DNA of 64,000 nt from Panulirus ornatus (Eukaryota > Arthropoda > Malacostraca > Decapoda > Palinuridae), in contig NC_092238.1 of the NCBI RefSeq assembly GCF_036320965.1, forward strand, positions 17,556,194 to 17,620,193, read 5' to 3'. The notes below the pieces were generated by a model. The model was not told where the DNA came from. It did not search any database and saw only the letters and a program-made list of their open reading frames with translations. Below, one piece after another: positions 55,163-64,000 of the stretch. Position 1 is the stretch's first letter. Every line of letters starts with the position of its first letter. The position numbers and the translations under genes were made by a program.

Positions 55163-57320
55163 ATCACCTATTTGTAATAACATATCTTTACACTACAGGG
55201 AGGGAGTTTTGCACTCACGGACACCATCTCCCCAGCATTTTCTGTCATCATACATCTCACATTTATGTATGTTGTGTGCATGAACCATGTCCACAGTCTG
55301 TTCCATTCACTGACTCTTATTCTAAAAGTACTTCTTTACCTTTTTTTTCTCACAAGTTTCTTACTTACTTTCATGTCATATCTTCTCGTTGCTCTGTCTC
55401 TCCATCTGTCGATGAGTTGATCACTGTCCATATCATCGACCTGGTTTAAAACCATGAAGGTTGTGATCAGGCCAATCTTTGATCTTCTTTCTTGCCAAGG
55501 AGTCAGATCTAAAGCCTTTCCCACCGTGTTGCCCTTTACTAGACCTTCTCTATGAGCTCTCTGTGCATCTTTAGTCCCGATGACGAGACTTAAGAAGCAT
55601 ATTCTAATAGTTTTGGCTTAATATAGGTTGCTAGATATTTCCTTATCCACACACGTGAAAGCTTTTCTTATATTTGCCAGCAGATAGTTCGACTCCTTAA
55701 CTAGTCTCTTATTATGGGACTCTGGATACAGGTTAGGGACATGTCAACTCCTGAATCCTTCTCACACACAGAATCCTGAAGTTTGTTTCCTGCTGAATGA
55801 TAATCATGTTGAGGCCTTCTTTCTTTTTGTCCAATTCTCATTACTTTACATTTGCCTGGGTTGAATTTCATCAACCATGGGCCAGACAAACTTTTGAGTC
55901 TATTTAGGTTCCCTTGTAAGATGATGCAATCCTTCTCATTTTTCACTTTCTTCATGACGTTTGCATCATTGACAAACATATTCTTGCCCATTGACCCAAC
56001 TTCTTAATCATCCTTCCCTGCGGTACAGTGCCAAAAGCTTTCCGGCAGTCTAGACACAAACAATCCAGCGAGCCTTCCCGTTTGTCCAAGACAGAGCTCA
56101 CTCTCTCATGGAAATATCAATAGTTTCTTATATATTACTTCCTTTCTCTAAAACCGTTGATGTTTCTCACTTAAAGATTCCTATCTCGTAGAAGGTATTC
56201 CATTTGTTTTCTAACCTTCTTCTCCAGAACCTTACAGACCACACTGGTCTGTAGTTCAGTGCCTCTTCCCGGTCTCCATTCTTATACATAGGTATAAAGT
56301 TTGCTCTTTTTCATTCCCTTGTCACTCTGCCTTTCTCCATCAACATACCGAGTAATGTTTCAAGAGGCGTAGCTAGCTTGCATATATATATACATTTTCA
56401 GCACATATGGTAAAGTGTCATTAGGACCATGAGTCTTGCATGGGTCAAGGTCTTCAAGTATTCTGCTACTGTCTTTTCTAAATATCTTAATATTTTCTAA
56501 AATCTCCTCTCCAGCCCATCTCCCTGGTATTGGGGCTGTAGTGTCTTCCACCATGCAAACACTTTTGAACATGTTTTCCAGTTCCTCACAGATCCTTACA
56601 TCATCCTCTACAACTCTACCTCATGAGTGAGTCCCTTGGCCTGATTTTCTGCACTTTAGCTGACGCCTGACTCCTGGTGAATTTGTGGCAGACTTTCAGA
56701 CTTTCTCCTGCCTTGTCCACAATATTCTTTCCAAAGATTCTTTGTTCCTACTTTGTTCTGGTTTACTCTGCTCGTTCCTTGTTCTCTTATAACGTGCAGA
56801 TGCTGGTTGGCCAGGACGCCGTTTTTTTTATCTTCATGACTGAACATCTTGAAGCTCCTTTGCTGTTTGATATGTTTAATCAAACCATTCTTACCGCTTT
56901 CTTACCCGTCTCTCTGTGTCTAAGGCTAGATGCACCCATGTTCCTACTCCCTCACTGTATATTTCACAGAGCCTCTCACCACAAAGCCCTGACTCCTGGC
57001 TGCTGAACTTTATCAGAGCTATGTTACCACAGATGTTGTTTAGGTTTGTATAGTTTCTACCATTATATATCTTCTTTACACCTTGCCTCGCTTCTCCTTC
57101 TTTCATATCCTCATTTACCTCATAATTAGACGAGTATTATATGATCACATTTTCCAGTTGATGTATCATATATATAAAATTCTAAACATCCCTGCTGGTA
57201 TGTGTGAAGACCTACCACAGAAAGTATGTCATTCCCTCCCATCCCACTGACATGCTGGTATGGGAAATATTTCAATACATATTTTAAAAATTTGTCTCCA
57301 TGACTCCCTGTCATTATGTG
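55163..57320 (-). mobile_element. Decayed CR1-like LINE
   Basis: A minus-strand relic of a CR1-group non-LTR retrotransposon. From its 5' side: the end of an AP-endonuclease (GNDILSVVG and TGKCDHIILV, about 57126-57250), the linker (KEGEARQGVKKIYNGRNYTN; LCEIYSEGV), the RT start (ILEDLDPCKTHGPNDTLPYV near 56400-56470), an NFIPMYKNGDR block near 56260-56310, a motif A remnant (LDCRKAFGTVP near 56020-56050) and motif C as FVND followed by NEKDCIILQGNLNRL (about 55890-55975). The spacing from motif A to motif C is far too short, so motif B is deleted. Frameshifts and stops throughout. Confidence 0.82.
55701..55991 (-). pseudogene. CR1-like RT C-terminal piece (96 codons)
   Basis: The open piece contains MFVNDANVMKKVKNEKDC in place of an F-A-D-D-T-K-L-type motif C, then LNRLKSLSGPWLMKFNPGKC and VMRIGQKERRP, which match the conserved post-motif-C region of CR1/Jockey-group RTs. 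The change of the first Asp of the catalytic pair to Asn would inactivate it. Confidence 0.8.
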
Positions 57321-57424
57321 GATCCAAATTCCCTAGTCTTTGTCTTTGTAATTGAAAAACCCATTATCGGTACCGTACTTATCATCTCTATGAAGTCATT
57401 TCTTACTACTTACCGTAACATTTT

Positions 57425-57429
<5 letters not shown>

Positions 57430-57463
<34 letters not shown>

Positions 57464-57470
57464 TGTGTGG
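57430..57470. repeat. (GT)n microsatellite
   Basis: GT repeats bordering the left arm of the fold-back repeat. Confidence 0.93.
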
Positions 57471-57476
57471 TCACCA

Positions 57477-57626
57477 TTTGTACGTTACGGGGAGAAACTT
57501 TTATACTCGTGTTGCTCCGTCTTTTAACCTCTTCATTTCTGTGATAATTGACGCCATATTGGCAATCATTCACAAAGACATCCATCAGTTTTGCTGAACC
57601 ACAAATTCGGTAGGTGCGTAAAGAAA

Positions 57627-57706
<80 letters not shown>

Positions 57707-57796
57707 GTGTGAGTGTGTGTGTGTTTATGTACACATATACAAGGTTAAGAAGACGAGGCAGCACGAGTGTAAAACTTTCTCCCCGTAACGTACAAA
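57477..57796. repeat. Fold-back element: inverted repeat of about 54 bp
   Basis: The left arm (57477-57530: TTTGTACGTTACGGGGAGAA, then ATACTCGTG and CTTTTAACCT) is matched by the reverse complement of the right arm (57741-57796: AAGGTTAAGAAGACGAGG, GCACGAGTGTAAAAC, CTCCCCGTAACGTACAAA) with about 6-7 mismatches. The 210-bp interior includes a (TA)n tract (57629-57701) and TG repeats. Confidence 0.85.
57629..57727. repeat. (TA)n and (TG)n microsatellite
   Basis: TA tract followed by TG repeats inside the fold-back interior. Confidence 0.95.
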
Positions 57797-57977
57797 CAAG
57801 CGGTAATCAAAGACAGAGAACAGCAGATACTAATTACTGTTCTCTTCCCCTCCGGAGCGAGGCTGATCATGAATCAAACAAATACGAAGAAGAACTTGCA
57901 TGGGAGCCGGTCAGAGTTCTCAAACCAATTAGTCCCATTGGCAAGATTTGCTTCTGACACGAGTTATTATATGAATT
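57797..57977. other. Low-copy spacer
   Basis: About 180 bp, no recognised feature. A plus-strand frame (57709-57957) crosses it but starts inside the TG repeats. Confidence 0.4.
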
Positions 57978-60900
57978 ACTGCGTCCAGTCTTGTACCCCC
58001 TGCCTCATTAACCATCACATGAACCACAGCGTCCCAGTCTTGTACCTCCTACCTCATGAACCATCACATGAACCACAGCGTCCCACTCTTGTACCTCCTA
58101 CCTCATGAACCATCACATGAACCACAGCGTCCCAGTCTTGTACCTCCTACCACATGAACCATCACATGAACCACAGCGTCCAGTCTTGTACCTCCTACCT
58201 CATGAACCATCACATGAACCACAGCGTCCCAGTCTTGTACCTCCTACCACATGAACCATCACATGAACCACAGCGTCCCAGTCTTGTACCTCCTACCACA
58301 TGAACCATCACATGAACCACAGCGTCCCAGTCTTGTACCTCCTACCACATGAACCATCACATGAACCACAGCGTCCCAGTCTTGTACCTCCTACCTCATG
58401 AACCATCGCATGAACCACAGCGTCCAGTCTTGTACCTCCTACCACATGAACCATCACATGAACCACAGCGTCCCACTCTTGTACCTCCTACCTCATGAAC
58501 CATCACATGAACCACAGCGTCCCAGTCTTGTACCTCCTACCTCATGAACCATCACATGAACCACAGCGTCCCAGTCTTCTACCTCCTACCTCATGAACCA
58601 TCACATGAACCACAGCGTCCCAGTCTTGTACCTCCTACCTCATGAACCATCACATGAACCACAGCGTCCAGTCTTGTACCTCCTACCTCATGAACCATCA
58701 CATGAACCACAGCGTCCAGTCTTGTACCTCCTACCTCATGAACCATCACATGAACCACAGCGTCCAGTCTTGTACCTCCGACCTCATGAACCATCACATG
58801 AACCACAGCGTCCAGTCTTGTACCTCCTACCTCATGAACCATCTCATGAACCACAGCGTCCAGTCTTGTACCTCCTACCTCATGAACCATCACATGAACC
58901 ACAGCGTCCAGTCTTGTACCTCCTACCACATGAACCATCACATGAACCACAGCGTCCAGTCTTGTACCTCCTACCTCATGAACCATCACATGAACCACAG
59001 CGTCCAGTCTTGTACCTCCTACCACATGAACCATCACATGAACCACAGCGTCCCAGTCTTGTACCTCCTACCACATGAACCATCACATGAACCACAGCGT
59101 CCCACTCTTGTACCTCCTACCTCATGAACCATCACATGAACCACAGCGTCCCAGTCTTGTACCTCCTACCTCATGAACCATCTCATGAACCACAGCGTCC
59201 CAGTCTTGTACCTCCTACCACATGAACCATCACATGAACCACAGCGTCCCACTCTTGTACCTCCTACCTCATGAACCATCACATGAACCACAGCGTCCCA
59301 CTCTTGTACCTCCTACCACATGAACCATCACATGAACCACAGCGTCCCAGTCTGGTACCTTCTACCTCATGAACCATCACATGAACCACAGCGTCCAGTC
59401 TTGTACCTTCTACCTCATGAACCATCACATGAACCACAGCGTCCCACTCTTGTACCTCCTACCACATGAACCATCACATGAACCACAGCGTCCAGTCTTG
59501 TACCTTCTACCTCATGAACCATCACATGAACCACAGCGTCCCACTCTTGTACCTCCTACCTCACGAACCATCTCATGAACCACAGCGTCCAGTCTTGTAC
59601 CTCCTACCTCATGAACCATCACATGAACCACAGCGTCCCAGTCTTGTACCCCCTACCTCATGAACCATCACATGAACCACAGCGTCCCAGTCTTGTACCT
59701 CCTACCTCATGAACCATCACATGAACCACAGCGTCCAGTCTTGTACCTCCTACCTCATGAACCATCACATGAACCACAGCGTCCAGTCTTGTACCACCTA
59801 CCTCATGAACCATCACATGAACCACAGCGTCCCAGTCTTGTACCTCCTACCTCATGAACCATCACATGAACCACAGCGTCCCAGTCTTGTACCTCCTACC
59901 TCATGAACCATCTCATGAACCACAGCGTCCCAGTCTTGTACCTCCTACCTCATGAACCATCTCATGAACCACAGCGTCCAGTCTTGTACCTCCTACCTCA
60001 TGAACCATCACATGAACCACAGCGTCCAGTCTTGTACCTCCTACCTCATGAACCATCTCATGAACCACAGCGTCCCACTCTTGTACCTCCTACCTCACGA
60101 ACCATCTCATGAACCACAGCGTCCCAGTCTTGTACCCCCTACCTCACGAACCATCTCATGAACCACAGCGTCCCAGTCTTGTAACCCCTACCTCACGAAC
60201 CATCTCATGAACCACAGCGTCCCAGTCTTGTAACCCCTACCTCATGAACCATCTCATGAACCACAGCGTCCCAGTCTTGTACCTCCTACCTCATGAACCA
60301 TCTCATGAACCACAGCGTCCCAGTCTTGTACCTCCTACCTCATGAACCATCACATGAACCACGGCATCCCAGTCTTGTACCCCCTACCTCACGAACCATC
60401 TCATGAACCACAGCGTCCAGTCTTGTACCCCCTACCTCATGAACCATCTCATGAACCACAGCGTCCAGTCTTGTACCCCATGCCTCATGAACCATCTCAT
60501 GAACCACAGCGTCCAGTCTTGTACCCCCTACCTCACGAACCATCTCATGAACCACAGCGTCCAGTCTTGTACCTCCTACCTCATGAACCATCTCATGAAC
60601 CACAGCGTCCCACTCTTGTACCTCCTGCCTCATGAACCATCTCATGAACCACAGCGTCCCACTCTTGTACCTCCTACCTCACGAACCATCTCATGAACCA
60701 CAGCGTCCCAGTCTTGTACCTCCGACCTCATGAACCATCAAATGAACCACAGCGTCCAGTCTTGTACCTTCTACCTCATGAACCATCACATGAAGCACAG
60801 CGTCCCACTCTTGTACCTCCTACCTCACGAACCATCACATGAACCACAGCGTCCCAGTCTTGTACCTCCGACCTCATGAACCATCACATGAACCACAGCG

Positions 60901-61120
60901 TCCCAGTCTTGTACCTTCTACCTCATGAACCATCACATGAACCACAGCGTCCCAGTCTTGTACCTCCTACCTCATGAACCATCACATGAACCACAGCGTC
61001 CCAGTCTTGTACCTCCTACCTCATGAACCATCACATGATCCACAGCGTCCCAGTCTTGTACCTTCTACCTCATGAACCATCTCATGAACCACAGCGTCCA
61101 GTCTTGTGCCTCCTCCTTCA
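57978..61120. repeat. 48/49-bp minisatellite
   Basis: About 64 units with landmarks CCTCATGAACCATCACATGA, ACCACAGCGTCC(C)AGTCTTG and TACCTCCTA. Units with GTCCC are 49 bp and units with GTCC are 48 bp. Runs of 48-bp units (for example 58660-59040) keep frames open for up to 161 codons (MNHHMNHSVQSCTSYL and HEPSHEPQRPVLYLLP types). Each 49-bp unit shifts the frame. No gene is inferred. Confidence 0.96.
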
Positions 61121-61585
61121 TGAACCAGTTAACTGCTTGACTGCAGCTGTGACAATAGCGGTTTTTTAGATAGTGTCAACATATTCTCCATCATGAATAT
61201 TAGCATGTTATGCTAATTTTCAGGATGGGAAATATGGTAATTATTTCCTCTTAAGTTTGAAGCTCCAATTACGGACAAAAGTCCACATCTAGTCCGGGAC
61301 TTAATTGAAATATAAAGGGGTCAATGAAAGGGAAAAGTAAGAGACAAAGGAAAGTAAGAATTTTGTTGGATGTGAAAAAAAAATACAACTGTTTTTTACA
61401 GTGTGCCAGGTCATAGTTATTGGGGAAGACATGAGAGAGTAGAGGGTTCCAAAGCTTCGACGTGTAGGGAAAGAAACAATTATCAAAACGGCCCATCCTT
61501 CAGTTGCCGACGACCACACAGTAATCATGTGACGTAGCAGCTTGCCGGGTATTGCGTGGTCTAGCTAGTGGTGGGGTATGCAAGC
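61121..61585. other. Low-copy region with a LINE relic
   Basis: About 460 bp between the array and the old LINE. It includes ATTAGCATGTTATGCTAAT, a near-perfect inverted repeat near 61199-61217, and the RT relic listed separately. Confidence 0.5.
61300..61530 (-). pseudogene. C-terminal relic of a CR1/Jockey-group RT
   Basis: The minus-strand frame reads MGRFDNCFFPYTSKLWNPLL then HVFPNNYDLAHCKKQLYFFF. It resembles the conserved end of many CR1/Jockey-group ORF2 proteins (F-x-P-R-T-A-x-L-W-N-S-L-P, then F-P-x-x-Y-x-L-x-x-F-K). It is a short isolated fragment from a family different from the RTE-like LINE. Confidence 0.6.
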
Positions 61586-62912
61586 AGCCTTTCACCCTTC
61601 TATATGTTCAGGCCCTGATCACTCAAAATCTTTTTCACTCCATCCTTCCATCTCCAATTTCGTCTCGCCGTTCTCCTTATTCCCTACATTTCTGAGTCAT
61701 AGATCCTCTATGTCAATCTTTCTTCACTCATTCTCTCTATATGTCCAAACCATTTCAGCACGCCCTCTTTTGCTTTCTCAACCACACTTATCTTATTACC
61801 ACACGCTCTTTTTTACTTTATGTACTCGACCAAACCACCTGATACCATACATTGTCCTCAAATATTTCATTTTCAACACATACACCCTCCTTCGCACAGC
61901 CCCATATATAGTCCATGTCATACGTCCATATAATATTGTTGGGACTACTTTTTCTTCAAACATATTCATTTTGGCCCAAACAGGTAACGTTCTCTCTTTC
62001 CACATATTCTTCAGCTCCCCCAAAAACTTCACCCACTTTCCCATCCTATGACTCACTTTCGCTTTCACGGTTCCATTCGCTGCAAAGTCCACTCCCAGGT
62101 ATCTAAAGCAGTTCACTTCCTCCAATCTTTCTCTATTCAAACGCACATCCCAACTAACCTGTCCTTCAACCCTGCTGAACCTAATAACCTTGATTCAATT
62201 CACGTTCACCTCAACTTTCTCCTTTCACACTCTCTTCCAAACTCAGTCATCAACTTCTGCAGTTTCTCTGGAATCTGCCACCAATGTTGTATCATCGGCG
62301 AACAACAACTGACTCACTTCCCAGGCCCTCCCATCGCCCACAGACTGTACTCATCCCTCTCTCCAGGACTCTTGCATTTACTTCCCTCACCACCCCATCC
62401 ATATACATATTCAACAACCATGGTAACATCACCTACCCCATCCGTAGACCAATCTTCACCTGAAACCACTCACCCTCCTGTCATCCTACTCACACACACG
62501 CCTTACATCTTAATAAAAACTTCTCACTGCTTCTCCATAAAGCATCTCTATCAAGCATTTCATATGCTTTCTCCAGATTCATGTATTTCGCATACTGGGA
62601 ATTTTTCACTCAGATTCTTAAAGGTAAACACCTGGTCCACACATCTATTACTGTTAAAACCGCATAGTTCCTCCCTCGTCTGATGCTCTGTACATCCTAT
62701 CACCCTCTAAATCAATACTCTCCCATACAACTTACCAGGTAGACTCAAAAAACTTATTCCTCTGTAGGATGAACATGCCTTTATCTCTCTTGCCTTTGTA
62801 CAGTCACACTATTCACGCATTCCACCAGTTATTCGGACATCAGACCATGATCCAATACATACACTGAAAATCCTAAGTAAGCAATCAACAACACAGTCAT
62901 CCCCTTCCTTAA
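61586..62912 (-). mobile_element. Very old RTE-like LINE, 3' part of ORF
   Basis: A minus-strand copy, strongly diverged, covering the C-terminus (61586-62040), the YLGVDFAANGTVKAKV and FADD-equivalent regions, motif A/B remnants and the NYRGI region up to about 62912. There it is interrupted at CCTTAA by a 0.6-kb insertion. It contains many indels and no usable frame. The 3'UTR is absent. Confidence 0.82.
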
Positions 62913-63507
62913 CACCTAGAACACTAACTATCCTTTTGGTAGTCAGACCCGACGCTTCGCGATGTTCATTTGTTCTGCGAGTCTCACACATGTACCACAT
63001 GGTTCCCTCTACCTTTAGTTCTTGTTCAGACAACGGTGGGGGCGGGTGTTTCACTCTGTGCTCCTACCGCTTCATTGTGTTTCATGATTTTTGGGTCAAG
63101 ATAGACCAATGGATAGTGATAGTGGGAGGGATAGATAACCAAAGACTCATCAAGGGCTTACAGGTCATGATGGGGCGGCGAAGGTCTCCATCTGTCAGTA
63201 GGAAGGCGGTGGACTGCAGAATGGATTGCTTGTAGTGAATAGTTTTTGTGTTATGTTGGTAAGAGTAATAACTTCTTGTCTCAGATTAATTTTCAGATTT
63301 TTTGTTTTTCGATTTTAAAGCAACCACTTTATTTTCTGTTTTCTTTACTTTCATATCTTGATAAGGTAAAGTACAGCTTAAAGTTCACATACTTTTTGTT
63401 TTCAGTAAATTAAAATTAAACTTTTTTCTTATTATTTTTCTCGACAGGGTCTGTTGGACCCAAGGCTAGTGTAACAATTCTATCAAGTGATGATAGTGTT
63501 CTGGGGT
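62913..63507. mobile_element. Candidate piggyBac-type MITE
   Basis: A 0.59-kb insertion in the old LINE. The left end reads TTAA-CACCTAGAACACTAACTA, and the right end, reverse-complemented, reads TCAA-CCCCAGAACACTATCAT. The ends are thus imperfect terminal inverted repeats sharing AGAACACTA, flanked by TTAA and TTGA. TTAA targets and C-C-C-T-A-G-A-A-like termini are typical of piggyBac-superfamily elements. No transposase frame exists, so it would be a non-autonomous element. Confidence 0.5.
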
Positions 63508-64000
63508 TGAAAGATTCAGCTGTAGTACCTTCCACTCTAGCCGCCTTGCCTCATTTAATCTTAAGTAAGGCTTACACAGCCTCCTCCCTCGTCACCATAC
63601 CACGTTCCGTGACACCATCCCGACCCAAACACCTCACTTTTGCCACCCTATCATCAAACACGTTCAACTGGCCTTGAAATTACTCACTTTAGTCAGCTCA
63701 CCTCATCACTACCTGTGAACACTTCCTCATTTGCCACCTTCGCAGATTTTTCCCATTTGTTCTCTTGTTTTGCTCACACTTTTCAAACTCTTTCCAAACC
63801 GTCTTTTTACTCTTCCTGAAGTTTGCTGACACTCGCTCTCCTCAATTCTCATTTTCCTTCTTTTTCACACCCACACAGTTTTCCTGGCCTCCACCCGCTT
63901 TCTGTGGTACATCTCCGAATCGTCTGCACACCTCTCTTGCAAGTCCCCCTCCCCCTTGCAACTCTCTCATCTCTTTCAAAAGCAACTTTACTTCGTCATC
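63508..64000 (-). mobile_element. Very old RTE-like LINE, 5' continuation
   Basis: It resumes with the region encoding KAAGLDGI (minus strand, about 63515-63570) exactly where the left part stopped. It continues through the [36 protein letters not shown] and [10 protein letters not shown] equivalents to the window edge. Translation is broken by frameshifts. Together with 61586-62912 it is one copy that extends beyond the window. Confidence 0.8.

Noticed and set aside
63420..63450. Splice acceptor TTTCTCGACAG inside the insertion
   Set aside because: It lies inside the candidate MITE, and no coding frame follows. It is better explained as AT/T-rich interior sequence.

Overview
This 64-kb window is repeat-dominated eukaryotic DNA. 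I find no host gene that I can name. The best guess for its source is a decapod crustacean or a similar arthropod with a repeat-bloated genome. That rests on the mix of a young RTE-like LINE, a CR1 LINE, a possible piggyBac-type element, very long (TA)n tracts and abundant minisatellites; it is an inference, not a taxonomic identification.

Layout: 1-2.67 kb is a 27-bp minisatellite. 2.8-19.4 kb is a train of nested transposable elements joined by (TA)n tracts: about fourteen pieces of one RTE-like LINE (single ORF of about 1000 aa, apurinic endonuclease followed by reverse transcriptase) and six copies of a short non-autonomous family, called SN here, plus one copy of a third repeat, element C. 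19.4-23.2 kb is a 48-bp minisatellite, 23.4-23.9 kb a GGT/GCT-rich trinucleotide array, and 24.0-24.6 kb an array of about 16 bp. 24.6-27.75 kb is a LINE copy with its 5' end but no 3'UTR. 27.8-28.7 kb holds microsatellites and an SN copy, and 28.7-29.95 kb is low-copy sequence. 29.95-37.7 kb is a 7.7-kb diverged 34-bp satellite. 37.8-38.1 kb is the only stretch that looks like a host promoter and first exon: a (GA)n tract, CpG-rich sequence, an initiator-like motif and a consensus splice donor. 38.9-41.6 kb is a 33-bp array, 42.0-42.95 kb a second 34-bp array, 43.07-44.78 kb a 42-bp array with a 19-unit higher-order repeat, and 44.95-46.26 kb a 22-bp array. 46.36-53.83 kb is a second cluster of elements that appears to interrupt the 22-bp array, which resumes at 53.9-54.73 kb. 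55.16-57.32 kb is a decayed CR1-like LINE, 57.48-57.80 kb a fold-back inverted repeat, and 57.98-61.12 kb a 48/49-bp array. 61.3-64.0 kb holds a small non-LTR RT relic and a very old RTE-like LINE split by a likely piggyBac-type insertion.

How the parts fit: the LINE 5'UTR and the LINE 3' tail are both recognisable in SN. SN therefore looks like a non-autonomous derivative or parasite of this LINE. Both families end in a stem-loop with a CTCGC/GCGGG inner stem and a CGCT outer stem that keeps pairing potential in each family, and both lie in (TA)n. A history of LINE subfamilies can be read from the stop codon and the 3'UTR: CGA with long UTR, then TGA with long UTR, then TGA with short UTR. 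Long open frames in the minisatellites arise because several units are multiples of 3 bp, and they are not genes.
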